Part shown: positions 47,325-59,573 of the stretch, one piece after another
How the letters are laid out: each line of letters opens with the position of its first letter
Numbering within the stretch: the stretch's first letter is position 1
Assembly: GCA_918026815.1 (NCBI GenBank)
Contig: CAKJVC010000143.1
Span: 434,001 to 498,000 of the forward strand
Length of the DNA stretch: 64,000 nucleotides
Reading direction: 5' to 3'
Origin: Chalara sp. BL73
Taxonomy: Eukaryota; Ascomycota; Leotiomycetes; Helotiales
Translations under genes and position numbers: made by a program
Notes under the pieces: generated by a model
What the model was told of the DNA's origin: nothing
Seen by the model: only the letters and a program-made list of their open reading frames with translations
The model's database searches: none

Positions 47325-48647
47325 ATGAGGAGTCCCATGACCCTAGGATGAGAAGAGGAAAAAAACAAGGCCAATTCATTCGCTACGGCTATTTCCCTTT
47401 GCAAATAGAACACACACACCAGCGCCAGGCCGGTCCTGACGCGCCACACAGAAGCCGAATCCGCGGCACTTTTTTGCAGCCTCCGCATTTTTTTTTTGAC
47501 GGACGGTTTTTGCGCGATTTCGTTGTTTCTTGATAATGCATATGCCACATCTTCCGTACCGAATGAGGAAGATGCCGGGCATGGAAAATCATGGGGGACG
47601 GAAAAGGATAAGTAAGAGACACATGCAGAGGGCGTGACTTGGTCTCTGGACAAGGAATTGGTACCAGATCGAAAAAAAAGAAGGAAAAAAAGGAGGGGAA
47701 AAGAAGATCTGGGAAGGCCATGAGAGAGCGAGAGACAGCCTTGGCTGCGCTGCAACTCGAACTTTTAGTAGGAGAGAGTAGATGACGATTTGAATCTTAT
47801 CACTTTATCTTGCTATCTTTGCTGTCTTAGGGGGCTTGGGCTACGTGACTATGTGATTTGCGTGACGGTTTGACTGTGAATGCATAATACATTCGGGGAG
47901 TCTCTAGTCTGAACAGGTCTGCTCGGGTAAAATGTTAGGCTGTAGTAATGTACGCATGAGCGGAGAACCGTTCTCGAGACAGGTTTAGCTAGCTACTCTA
48001 TCATCAGACTAGGCATTTGGAGGAAGGGGACAGATCACTTTTTTCTTATTTTTTTTTTGGGTTTATCTTTTTACTACAGCCACATTAACCAACAGAATCA
48101 GCCGCGGACCGCACATCACAACGGAGAATTGATGCTTCTTGTGTGTTTTGTGGAGATTTGTGTATTATGTGCCTAGCATTATATTGATCTGGTTCCTCTA
48201 GTCCCAATCTTGCCGACAATTTGTATAGCCCACTTGACACCCCGCCAGGGTATATAAAAAATTCAATCAAAGATAAACCTAATGAGAAGTCCGGACGCAA
48301 CTCCATTTCCCCTTGCAAATGCCTTTTGAAGGCATGAGATGATGTGGCCTGATAGCCTTGCAGCAGTGAAAAAGAGTCCCTGCCTAAAAATGATTCCTCT
48401 ATAGGACCCAATCTAGAGAGTTTTCCCGTGTGCGGAATTGTAAGATCGTCCCTGAAACGCAAACGTACTCAAACAAGTGGACTCGCTTCAATGACCAAAA
48501 AAGAAAGAGAGAGTCGCCCAAAAACAGCCCAACACCTGAAATCAGAACCCAGCGCTTGGTGAAGTGCATCATGAAACCCAATACCGAATCGAACCGACCT
48601 TAGCCCCCAAAGATCCTTTCATAGTATTATTACAGACGTAGCCCAGA
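47325..48647. other. Intergenic region
   Basis: Between convergent genes. Contains T-runs near 47490 and 48050 and A-rich sequence near 47672-47690. ORFs on the minus strand at 47231-47755 are antisense to the CBM48 gene end and not called; the frame at 48085-48462 also lacks a motif. Confidence 0.5.
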
Positions 48648-48905
48648 TCATAACCCGACACTCTCAAAGTCCCGCATCATTACCGCCATCTGTGCCCTCT
48701 TTGCGGCTTCGGCCACCAGGCTGAAGTCTTGTAGGAAGAGGGAGACATCGTCCCCTCGCGGCGGCTGCGCAGCAGCAGTAGCAGCAGCGGCAGGTTGTTG
48801 GGAGACGGAAGTGCTTGATTGTCTTGACTGTGCCGAGGCAGATCTGGTGAGGTAGGAGTGTTGGACTTGTGGTTTCACAGATGGTGACGAAAGCGGTGCC
48901 TCCAT
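48648..48905 (-). CDS. Small fungal protein with a conserved-looking C-terminal helix, 85 residues
   Basis: Single exon from the ATG at 48905 (MEAPLSSPSVKP). Residues 1-50 are Ser/Ala/Gln-rich and presumably disordered, including an alanine-rich run. Residues 51-85 form an amphipathic helix-like segment: DDVSLFLQDFSLVAEAAKRA then QMAVMMRDFESVGL, a pattern I associate with short fungal proteins of unknown function. The frame upstream of this ATG to 49103 looks like 5' leader. No membrane segment or signal peptide. Confidence 0.65.
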   Translation of the reverse strand: MEAPLSSPSVKPQVQHSYLTRSASAQSRQSSTSVSQQPAAAATAAAQPPRGDDVSLFLQDFSLVAEAAKRAQMAVMMRDFESVGL

Positions 48906-49887
48906 TGTGCTTGATGGGATTCTTTTGTGTGTTGGATAAGGCTTGCGGTAGGAAAAATGTTCTGGTTTCGTTGGGAGGCTTTTGCGAAATGGATTTGTGT
49001 GCGAGAAGGAGGTTTGATCGATGAGGATGATAGGCGATGTAGGATTAAGCAGGAATTCCTTCAGAGGGAGGATCGTCCGATGTTGGACTACTCCTTTGAT
49101 CACCTCGGTAGGAGTAACACCGGCGGCTGATCCACACTTGAAGTCAGTTCACTGCCGAGCAAGAAAAAGTGATGATGGTATGCTGTCTGTCGCAATATCG
49201 GGATCCTAGTATGAGATGATCGGAATCTGATGTTGTGTTGAGGATGATGATGGTGTTGTAGATCTCAGGTCAAGATATAAGCCAAAGGGAAAAAAAAAAG
49301 AAAAACTCAGCAGGCAGACATAAAGAAAAGTGAGGCTTTCTCTCACATCTGGCTGAAAGATAAGTGCATGACGGTGTCACCATGCGATTCCACACAACAG
49401 CGTAGCCGCCCTCCCTCCTCCCCGAGACTTACCGCACTCTAAGATCCAGAGCGCACGAATCAGAAGCGTTCCCCAACACAGCCTGGCGGAAGCTAAATGA
49501 TGTGAGGGGGAGTTCAAGACGTTTTCAAAGGGATGAGATGAACATACAAAGGACAGAAACAATCAGGGAAAATTGTGGAGGTGTATGCTGCAACATAGCA
49601 TACAATTCGAGGACAATGCTGATGGTGTACCACATCAATAGAGGTGACAACAGTGATTCCGAGCCATCTAGATAGATGTGACCTTATCCGAACGAGCGGG
49701 GTGATCTTATCAAGATGAGTGGCCCCCCATTCCGTGCTTTACCCGAAGACCCCTGAGAAATCTCGGCAGCAGCTGGACAGGGCCTGCGGCGTCTCGAGAC
49801 ACGCTTGACGCTACCCCGGAAGGGAGCTCAGAATGCAAGAGTGGTGAAGCCTGATTGCCATGTAACGCTGCAAACACGTACGTCCCA
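48906..49887. other. Divergent intergenic region
   Basis: About 980 bp between the 85-residue protein (minus) and SAM35 (plus). An A-run lies near 49290-49299. No gene recognised. Confidence 0.55.
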
Positions 49888-50910
49888 ATGCCGCCGTCAC
49901 GAACCACAGAAGAGAAGATCTCTCAATCGACTTTTTCAAGGCAGTCCCAAAAGGTGTCCAATTTCTTTTCCATACCAGCTCCAGTGAAAGCTCTGTTTGA
50001 AGTGGTACCTGTGCTGTCTTATCCTGCGAATCCCCTACCTTCAAGAGGTCCGAAATCTTCGAGGATCCCGAGTCTCTATGTCTTCAGCACGGAACGAGAT
50101 GCCGCCGCTGGCAGGCCATCCTTCAATCCGACTTGCTTGAAATGGCAGGTTAGTGAATTGAAGCAAGAAGGTAGTTTAGTCATTGACAGTTACGCAGACT
50201 TTCTTGAATATCGCCGGCATTGACCATCGGCTCGTTGCATCGAACAATCATGCGTCTCCTACCGGAATCCTGCCGTTTCTCCTACCAGGCGTACAATCCT
50301 CAAACTCTTCCCAGGATTCACTTGTGCCAGTTACTTCAAATAAGTTGGTAAAATATGCGGCAGACCAGGGCTTAAGGGTAAATGAGTCTTTCGACGTGCG
50401 TTATGAAGCATATCAAGCTCTACTTGATCACAGGATACGCAATGCATGGGTAAGCTTGTATTCCTACTCACGTTGATACAGTACTGACTTGCAAAGCTTT
50501 ACACATTATACTTAGAACCACGAAACTTTTCAGCAGCTGCCCACAGACTGTACGTCTCGCCGGCGTCCTCAAATCTGCTAGTTCGCACCTCTATATCACG
50601 TATGCTTCGGGTTGCAGCCGAAGAAGAGCTTCTAAAACATGGCTCAATCATAGATAAAGAGGATCTGTATAACGAAGCAGAAAAGGCTTTCGGAGCCCTT
50701 TCCGCATTACTGGGCAATGGACAGTGGTTCTTTGCCAATCAAAAACCCGCGTTATTTGATGCAAGCGTCTTTGCATATACGCAGCTGCTATTAGATGAGG
50801 ACTTTGGGTGGAAAGAGCAGAGGTTGTGTATAGCGTTAAGAAAATGGGATAATCTTGTACAGCATAGGGAGAGGATACTTGTAAGATATTACGGCGGTAC
50901 ACATCAATAA
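49888..50910 (+). CDS. sam35: Mitochondrial sorting and assembly machinery subunit SAM35 (metaxin-like)
   Basis: Outer-membrane receptor of the SAM complex that inserts beta-barrel proteins. Exons are 49888-50148, 50198-50449 and 50497-50910 (308 residues, in phase). The start chosen is MPPSRTTEEK. The N-terminus leads to a thioredoxin-like/GST-N-like metaxin fold: PSLYVFSTERDAAAGRPSFN, LKWQTFLNIAGIDHRLVASN and GILPFLLPG. The GST-C-like part includes YEAYQALLDHRIRNAWLYTL, a VRTSISRMLRVAAEEELLKH helix and LLGNGQWFFANQKPALFDAS, the metaxin 'SALLG...FFG..P...D' pattern. No TM segment is evident, as expected for a peripheral subunit. Confidence 0.85.
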
Positions 50911-51987
50911 TAGCACAAATTTGGGAGAACGGAGAACGGAGAGCCGGGAATATGGGACATCAGTCGCTGAGAACGTCATGTCCAATAAGAACAAAATTGG
51001 ATGGAGCTGTCCATATGGCTGGGCATCTACGTATGTGATTTGCCACAATTCGAGGCGGATTATAATCTGGGACACCGAGAGCAAAAGTTAGGTGAGCTGC
51101 TGTTTCTCGTATTCAGTCACCCGCACAAGAGTCTAGCTCAAAAATTTCAAGCCTGGCTCGCCTGATTAAGAATTCGCACGTCTTGGTTATCAGATCCTCG
51201 CATGCACGTTATTGGCATCTGAATACTTCCCAATGGTCGTGATGATGCCCAGCCTTTCGGGATCAAGGATGCCCGGCTTGTCAGTCGAGTGAGGCGCAAA
51301 ATGCCCAGACCTAGTCTTCTTGAACATTCAATGTCTAGCAAGGGATATGCAACTCTATTAGCTTATTCTGTCTTGACGCGGGGTTTGGCTTTGCCTAGGC
51401 GCAGAGTTGTGTCAAATACTTTGGGACGGTAAAAGCTTGGCTGATGATCTTCTCCTTGGTATTTCCTTAACACAGCTTACATACCAAAACACGTCGACCT
51501 TAGGCGTTCTTTTCTTTTGAGAACTACCTAAATTCACAGCCTCAATCAATGTATACCAAGCACTTTGGCCACAGGTCAGTTATCCTTAGTACAGACAAGT
51601 GTCAGTCACAAAAGCTAAATTGAGCGTGCCAAGTAGCCGCTTCCCCAAAAGGCCGTGTAAATTGGACATCGAGTTGCCCTTCCTTGACAAGTTATTGAAT
51701 TTGTGTTACGAAGGATCATTTATGATTTTAGAACGGATTCTATGAAAGCCGCGCTTGGCACCTGCCGACTACTTCGAATGACGATGTCAATATCAGGGGA
51801 TGAAAAGAGTAATTGCTGCGGTTCCGTCTTTCCTTACCAGCTCATACATATATATAGGGAACACTTCGTCTTTTCTTGAGATTCTTGACAACCCATGAAT
51901 AGCAAAGTCTTCTTTGTCAATTCAATCTAACAAGCCGCAAACATCGAACAAGAACTTATAATAAGTACCTCGCACCTATCACACACC
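50911..51987. other. Intergenic region, promoter of the CHRD gene
   Basis: About 1.1 kb between two plus-strand genes. A TATA-like run (TATATATA) lies near 51848-51856, about 130 bp before the downstream ATG. Nothing else recognised. Confidence 0.55.
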
Positions 51988-52694
51988 ATGAAATTCACCA
52001 CTCTATCCGCTGCAGTTCTAGTAGCGACTGCAATCGCTGCTCCAACAGACTACGGAGCACCCCCAGGAGGCTGGGAAAACATTAAATATCCCGAGGGCAC
52101 TGGAGAGAACCTCCGCGAATACCCACCACCACCAGGAGGCTGGGAGAATGTCAAGTACCCACCAGGAACAGGAGCTGGAGGAAAGTCCCGTAGCTTCCCT
52201 TTCGTTTTTACTAGTACCTATAAAGTGGTAGCTACTGGTGCTGAGGTTATCAATGGTACTACGCCCACGCCAGGCCCAAGGGATGCTGTGGGATACTTCA
52301 ACTACGGCATCAATAGCAAGGAAGATACGATATGCTACGTACGTCTCCCCCCTCCTCCCTTCCCATCTAACAGCAATAGAACATCACCCTCCTCAACGTC
52401 GTTGGTGCCTACCGATCTCCAGCCCGCACAGCGACACACATCCACCAAGCTGCCAAAGGTCAATCCGGACCACCACGCATCGTTTTCCCCAACCCCGTCG
52501 GCGACGACAAGAGACGTGTCAGCGTTGGATGCCTGACGGGACCCTTTACGACGGGGTTGAATGCTCCCAACAACGGCCCTGATACGGGAACTGGGTTTAA
52601 GGTCAGCCAGATCGAGGCGAATCCCGCTGGCTTCTTTACCGATGCACACACGGTTCTTTTCCCCGCCGGCGTTGTCAGGGGCCAGCTTGGTTAG
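51988..52694 (+). CDS. Secreted CHRD-domain protein with N-terminal repeats
   Basis: Two exons, 51988-52338 and 52380-52694 (221 residues). A signal peptide covers about residues 1-18 (MKFTTLSAAVLVATAIAA). Next come two copies of a Gly/Pro/Trp repeat (PPGGWENIKYPEGTG, PPGGWENVKYPPGTG), then a CHRD-like domain: GYFNYGINSKEDTICYNITL, TATHIHQAAKGQSGPPRIVF and VRGQLG at the end, including the His pair HIH that is typical. Such secreted fungal proteins are common and often labelled superoxide-dismutase-like; copper or metal binding is inference. The function of the repeats is unknown. Confidence 0.85.
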
Positions 52695-53356
52695 CTGACG
52701 CGACGCGATGTGGACCGCAACGTATGAGGCAGGGCGTTGGAAATTGAAATTTGCTATTTGAATGTTTCGGGCATGATTATGTATTATGGGCAAAGATGGA
52801 TAAAGTAATGATAGTCGATAATTCCTGTACGAAGAACGAAGAGGATGATAAAATCTGATTACCCTTTCGCATATTTCTGCCGCAGTCCTTACCTGATCTC
52901 ACCTTAAAGTTGATAAGTGCCAGGATACTAAGCATGTACACACAGCAGATAATTGATTTCTCCAAAAATAAGCTTAGAACAAGCTATGCAATCCTGGTCC
53001 ATTATGGCCATGGCCACCACCATGCCCACTTCCGATATAAAGCAGTAGTATAAGGTTGCACCGTACAATTGTATTACCGCTATGATTGAGCAGCATCAAG
53101 CCATGATTGCACGTTTATATCTTATGAACAAATCTTTGTCTCAATCAGCGCTCCCCATTTCTAAGGCATCCAAGTCTCGCAAGCCAGTCCCCCCTTCTCC
53201 TTTTTTATGGAGCAGCGATTTCCAACCACCAACCATAAAAATATCGATAATTATGGAACCGTGACACCGATCCCATGCTGAATGCTACGCGAGAAAAGGG
53301 CAGAAAAGCAAAAATTAAAAACGCCTAGGAAGTGGAGAGTTTGGACGCCGTCATCA
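52695..53356. other. Convergent intergenic region
   Basis: About 660 bp between the CHRD gene and VID30 (3' to 3'). Frames at 52777-52965 and 53082-53264 are not supported. Confidence 0.55.
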
Positions 53357-56201
53357 TCACCTGCCGGAGAACTCGCGTGTGGGTTGCATGTAGTCATCGA
53401 TATTTACGAATGCTCCCGGCCCGCCGTCGGCGCGGAGGTCTTCTAATAACACGCTTGTTTGCTGATACAGCTTTTCCAGAGCCGCGGAGGATGATTTACC
53501 TAGTGATACTTGGTAGCGAGTTAGGGCCTGTCACGTTTGTGGTGGAGATGACTTACGGAGGATAGCAGAATTTATCTCTTCTGCCAACACGACCCTCTCC
53601 TTAGGATCAAGTAGATGAGATACTTTCTCCTCGTTGAACGGGTCGGCATAAGCTAATAATGCGAAGGCGTCGGATAGTGCCTGCTGAACCTCCTGACACG
53701 GGTCAATCTTGAACTCAGCTTGTATCTCTTTACCATAATTTATCGTCTCCTCCAGAAGTTGACTGTAGGTTAATGATGAGCTCTCCTCGGTGTCCATCTT
53801 ATCCGGGTTGTCCCATTGACCGTTGCTATGGTGGCTGTGAGTAGGCTCAGTTAGCAATTCTATTCACTCTATAACATCTCAAGCCAAGGCTCAAAGCTTA
53901 CTCATCTATCTCCATGTCTTGATTCACGGCATCGTCATAGAAATCTCCGTTATACCCGTTGCTCGTCTTTACGCCATTAGCAGGAGCAGGGTGCTGCATC
54001 TCAGCTCCGCGACGAATCATCTCGATAAACCTCCTACACCGTAAGCGGAAGTATGCACTCTCATTATTTTGTAGCACTTCCGGGTAAACTTGATCCGTAT
54101 ACTGATGCGCTTTCTCAATATCGCCATTCAATATGTACGCGCGAATGCCTGGGTGGTAGTCAGCACATTTCATGCAAAGAATCGTACCAAAAATTAAGGC
54201 AGGCTTACGCTGTCGATGACCCGCATCTCCGTCTTCTTTCACGTCGATGCCATTTATAACAGCATTGGGATCCAGATTCAAGGCAGCTTTTTCGGAATGT
54301 ATTTCCTCCGCGAATGCTCTGGCTGTTTCAACGTAGCCATCATGCGTCAAAAACTGAAGAACCAATGATTGTACCAATTCTGTCTCGTTCAAGGGCGGAG
54401 CAAGCTGAGAGGTGCTAGTCATTCCAACTTGATGCTTGATACCTAGTTTTTGATCCTGCTCCATGTTAGCATAATGTAAAGAAAGTCAAATGCAAGCATT
54501 GCGTGACTCAAAATATAGCTAGAACCCCCAGAAAACTAAACAGTATTATAATAAAGGCTTGAGAACCCGAAAGTTTTCCCAATCTGCACAGCACGGAATT
54601 TTCCCACTTCTATAGTATACAGAAGATGTTTCAAGTGATCACAGAATAATAGTATCTAGTGATTCTGTTTAGGGGTATTGATCTCACTTCAGGGATATAG
54701 ATGGCACGACGTGCGGCCAAATCTGATGCCCAAGAATCGTGATCATCAGCTGTCAAAAACACAGGTAGTGAGGATAAGATGAAGGCTGAAAAGGTAATAA
54801 TGCCATGATAGTAAGAATTACTTGCCGCCATCATGCCATCAATATCAAACACAAATGGACTTTGTCCAAAATTCACCCTAATGTGCTCGCCGGATTTTTT
54901 CATGCCTATGGAAGGAAAGAGCTTCCCTTTGACTAAATGCCAGTTGTTAGCACTTCCACTTAGCTGCAACTAGTAAGTTGACCATGCTGGCGTTAGCCTA
55001 CGAGTGGAGGAAACTTTGATGCCTCCTAGTTTCACGGCTCGCAGATTCTTAAAGTTTGAAAATTTAAACGATACTTACTTTCTCGAAAAGCGGTCCCTTG
55101 CGATATTGTTAGCAATGAGAAATTCAAGCTGTGAGGCATGATGAACCTACCTAGAAAGTCCCCATTCTTGGTGAAAAATGCATATCCCGTATTGAAATTT
55201 ACACCACACCCTATTATATCTCCAGCCGTAAATGGTGGTCCATAATGCTTTCCTGAACTCTGACAACAGAATGAATGCCCATCATCTCCATGATATGCCC
55301 AAGAATCAGGCTCCCAACCAGGGAGCCTGGATAGAACTACGCCTCTACCCGAAAACCCAATACCAATCGAGCTCTCTTCTCTTCTCCTCGATATAATAGT
55401 CACTTCATAGTAGTATATTCCGGCCTGGGAAGGCATAGGATGATCAGATCTGATAGCACATGCTTCATGGTCTCGTTCGGTGGTTGACTTTGTTCCTACA
55501 AACTTAACTTCCTGTCCATCCGATAAGACCTCTAAGCTGCTGTTTTTATCATTGACATTCCACTTTGATGGTAAAGGTGCCAATACCGTTTCCTCAACAG
55601 GGGGCGCTTTCTCGATAAGATCATAAGTCATTCCTCGATGCGATGGTGCCATTTTCGCATGTAAATTAATACTGCTTGCACTAGTTGACAGAGAGCCGGG
55701 CTGGGAAGCTGAAGAAGACGTCCCATCTTTATGAGCTATAACCCTCGATTTATGTGCATCCTCCAAAGCCTGTATATATTTCGAACCTTTCAGATAAGAT
55801 GGTATAAAGAATTGTTCCGCATGCACTCCGCTTGAGCTGCCATACCCATAGCCACTTGCGAGAGCTCCAAATGCGCTCGAGAAACCGGGGAGTTGCCCTC
55901 CACGGCCCAACGACCCTGAACGCCCATGAAAACTTGTATTCATACTGTAATCTGCTTCATAGTATCGAGAATGATACCCGGAGGGGTATCCACTAGTATG
56001 TTGAGAGGAGTCGTGGTCTGGGTGGTTCATCAGGTAGGAAAAAGCGCCAGACCTTGTAGGTGGAGGGTAATGCTGTGCATTGGCTGGCGCTGCACCAGAG
56101 ACAACCGAAGCATACGATGACCTTCGTGGCATGAGCCCGGAGGTCCCAGCCGGCATGGAACCTGGAACCCCTGGTGAACCCGAAGAATATGGGTTGCTCA
56201 T
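53357..56201 (-). CDS. vid30: GID/CTLH ubiquitin-ligase subunit VID30/GID1 (RanBPM-like)
   Basis: Scaffold and substrate-recruiting subunit of the GID E3 complex that degrades gluconeogenic enzymes. I read eight exons: 55151-56201, 55079-55096 (18 nt), 54822-54932, 54688-54749, 54209-54455, 53902-54148, 53557-53834 and 53357-53499, in total 719 codons. Domains: a long Ser/Gly/Tyr-rich N-terminus; SPRY at residues ~225-395 (YYYEVTIISRRREESSIGIG, GCGVNFNTGYAFFTKNG, IKGKLFPSIGMKK, RVNFGQSPFVFDIDGMM); LisH (LVQSLVLQFLTHDGYVETAR); CTLH (RIRAYILNGDIEKAHQY); and CRA (SAALEKLYQQTSVLLEDL). The 62-nt exon 4 is required by codon phase, but its sequence is not conserved-looking, so that junction is the weakest point. 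Confidence 0.88.
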
Positions 56202-57328
56202 ATCCTAAGCTTTACCAATCTCTGGGAGCGTCTGTGTTGACGGTGCAAGCAAGCAAGGTGATTTATGAAAGTTCGAAGATAGGCTGTCAACAACAAAACC
56301 ACCCCTTTATAGAAGCTCAAACACGTCTGGCTCTAGGTTCTGGCTGTGATATGACTGGACAGGTGGGGAGACAGAGCAGTGAATGAATGGCTGGTTCATT
56401 GCCAACAAAACCTTATGATTAAAAGTCTATCAGGTAGCTCTAAGTGAGCCGAGGTATGCCTTGCAAGTCCATCTAATCACTGGAAGTGTTTGTCGGGAAT
56501 AAGTCGACTTGAAGCATACACATAACAATGGATAGAAGCTCCGGATACAGCAGCTCATGGCTGTACTCAGACTCGATGACTAAGCACCGTGGACCTAATA
56601 TGTCGTCACGAGACAAAATGGGGCGAGATGCCTACCGTTTCAACCATCTGCAGTTTAGTATGTTTCTTTCAAGGTTTTATGCCTGCGATCTTAGTTGAGT
56701 GAGAAAATTATTCCATTTTTCAATCATCATTTCTTGCAATCTGCCGCCTTTCAAGCAAGAAACTCCGCAGGAGTTGTACCAGTGATCGAACAAGCAGCGA
56801 CACGTCAGAAAGAGTTAAGAGTAGAATCAAGGTCAGAAGAATTATATCAATGCTTGAAATTAGATTATTGTGGTTCTGTCTAGACAATATTGTAAATAAT
56901 CATGCAGCGAGAGCAAAATTATGCATATGAATAGTCACGCTACCCAGGGACGGACAAAACGCTGAAATGTTGGCCTACTTTGGTAACGATCTAAAATTTC
57001 TTGACTATAGTACAAGCCATTTCTAACGCCAGAACTCCTTGCATGCATATCGCCGGATGATGCATTCTTTGTGGTCCATATTCCCTTCAGACGAGACCAT
57101 ATAAACGCCAGACGCAATTAATGATAATATTATACATGCGAAAGGTCGCACCAAACCTCTCTTCGTAGACTGTAAATCTAGACAGTAGCTCTTGGTGGAC
57201 TTGAGAGAGTGAGAGTGTTTATGATTGTAGCACAAGGAGATGGGAAGACCTCAGGCTGATCAGAATCGCCGAGAGCCCTCCCACAAGACAGAGCTTGTAC
57301 TAAATTCCATGGTCATAATCATACGCGA
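56202..57328. other. Intergenic region
   Basis: About 1.1 kb upstream of VID30 and downstream of IES4 (both minus). No supported frame. Confidence 0.55.
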
Positions 57329-58321
57329 TCATGATGTAGCAACAACCACAGAATTCGCAGGTACATCCGTAACCGCAGCAGCTGTAGTCGAAGTAGCGGA
57401 TTGGCTTTCGGCAGGAAGGGAAGGGGGCGAAGATGATACGTTCTGGCTGGTGACGCTGGCCTTCTCAAGAGCATTGTTACTCTTCTCACTTTGAATTTGG
57501 CTGTTGTCCTTGTTTTCCTTACTACTACTATCCGACGGAGAACTTTGCGAGCTAGTTTCCATCGGAATGACGACTTTTGGTGGAGCCTTCCAGCGAGCAA
57601 GTTCCCAGACCACTCCTGTAAAACTCTTGAGCCTAAAGCTTCCTTTCTGCCATTTCCGACATGGCTTCCCAGACCGATCGAGTGCACGCAACCCGGCATT
57701 AATGGCGCCTTGATTTGCCTTGGGTCCAAGTTTGTGGGCTGCTGTTCCTGGAGCGGCTCGGGGAGTACTGTTGGAATGGTCGATACTGCCGTCCTCCCTG
57801 CATAGAAGTTAGATTGGTAATGGCTCGATTGAGAAATAATGTGAAAGAGGCAAAAAATATCACCATTGCATGGTGACAAGGAATGGCATGGCAGATAAAA
57901 CCTACAATCTGGGCCTCTTCTTTGGTCCTGGCTTGCCTCTTACTTTAGGAGTCCCATCCGGCGCCAATGCAGTAGTGGAAGTTCTCTTCACACCTTTCTT
58001 CTTCACTCCTTCAGTTGGTGGTGGCATCGACGAAGTAGGAGCTGGTGTGCCACTGGCAGTGGGAGTATCGTTCGCCGACTCCAAAGGTTTATCGCCATCA
58101 TTGGTGGCAGCAGCGGTTTCAGCATTTGTATCTGCGGATAAAGAGTCCTTCGATGAAGAATCTTCTTTGCTCTCTTTCTTGACATCTGCTGCGGCGAACC
58201 TTCTTAGTTTTTCGGGTGATAGCTTCAAAGTGACGAGGAGGGTAGGTTTAATCTCCTGTCCGAGCTTCGACTTTCGTCTCGCTGTAGTTGCGGTTGGCAA
58301 TTTAGATGTAGTTGATGCCAT
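57329..58321 (-). CDS. ies4: INO80 chromatin-remodelling complex subunit IES4
   Basis: Two exons, 57906-58321 and 57329-57797 (294 residues; phase checked). The N-terminus reads KPTLLVTLKLSPEKLRRFAA. An acidic/Ser-rich and Pro-rich linker follows, then basic KVRGKPGPKKRPRL at the splice. The family block GPKANQGAINAGLRALDRSG, then KPCRKWQKGSFRLKSFTGVV and WELARWKAPP, is the fungal-specific DUF1711/Ies4 signature. The last 80 residues are Ser/Glu-rich and disordered. Nuclear; its exact role in INO80 is a phosphorylation target in checkpoint signalling in yeast (family knowledge). Confidence 0.88.
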
Positions 58322-59573
58322 CGTGAAAAGATTTGATGAGAATGCGGTCGGTTGGGATGAAGGGCAGACGTGTTCGTTCTGGTGGAAAGCGGCTTCTTGT
58401 GCTGGGACGTAGTAATAAGTCTTCTATCAAACACAGTCGGTCTGCAATCAATAATTATTCGTGTCTTGATAACGGAGGTGATGAATCGATGGGTGGTTGT
58501 TATGGTGGGAGGGATGAATGAGTAGGATTGTGATGGGGCGCGAAAGGCGCTGTGTAAAGGGACTCGCTCATTTTTCTTTCTAAGTTCGGCGTTGGGGCGT
58601 TGTGTTTTTATTCTATACCTTAATGAAAATCTGACTGACCCGACCAGCCTTTCTTTCTTCCCCCAAATTAGCGACAGGCTGCCCTGGCTGGCGGAGCAAG
58701 AGCCAATCATGGGCCGCCTTTTTACTAACGATCAGGTTTATGTAAGCATCTATTCTGCTGTTCAAGTCTACAGTCTACAGTCTACAGTTGATCGATCATC
58801 TTTAAATGATGTGGTGGCTACTGTCTATCCTTTCCCGGCTGCTCGGGGGCATGATAGATAATATTGCTGTTTCAGCTCGATCTAAGTCGAGTCGTATTGG
58901 TGCCATGCTTCATAGTGCCTAGACCCTGATCTCAAGATGGCAAGCTTTCGCCAGAAAGGTCCGCCATCCGGTCCTATGCCAAAATATCTCCCACGCCATA
59001 GCGCAGAGCAACGGAGCGAGTGAACGTGTAATTGACACGAACCATGGAAATTATGATCCGTAGAAATCATCAATTCTAGTAGTGATCAAGCAAGTTCGAT
59101 TGAGTCTCTAACTCCTGCTGTGCCAGAAGTTTGATAATGTATGCGAGGGCTAATATCGGACAACTTATCCTTCCAAGTACAACATTGAATCCTGAATACT
59201 CAAGCTTTAATGGCAACTATATCAAGATAGTAAATACTCTACTTAATAGACTACTCAACATCCTAGAATTCAAGTCCCCCAAAAGATTCACCCCAGCAGC
59301 TAGTTCAAGGTCCTGAAGGCATGTGTTGCCTCAATTCTGGGATATCAAGGAGGACAGGCGGCTGGGCATGAATCTGGACATATTCTTGGCACTGCAGAAG
59401 CGACAGGGTTTAATGGTCACAACGTACCTAAATCACCGCCACATCAAGCAAGCTTGTTCGTCAAGAGCATCATATCGCGTCGTAAGCTGCAAAAAAGGCA
59501 TCAATTTATTTCTCTTCCTCCCTACTCATACACGAACTCTACGAGGAATCTGCGAGATAACTCTCTTGACATC
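58322..59573. other. Divergent intergenic region
   Basis: About 1.25 kb between IES4 (minus) and the CUE protein gene (plus). The 161-codon minus frame at 58225-58710 overlaps the IES4 start in another frame and is not called. A short CTACAGTCTACAGT repeat sits near 58770-58790. Confidence 0.55.

Noticed and set aside
52335..52793. 152-residue minus frame over the CHRD gene
   Set aside because: Antisense shadow of the CHRD exon 2 reading frame.
57319..57879. 186-residue minus frame overlapping IES4 exon 2
   Set aside because: Arg/Leu/His-rich shadow of the real IES4 frame, without a family match.
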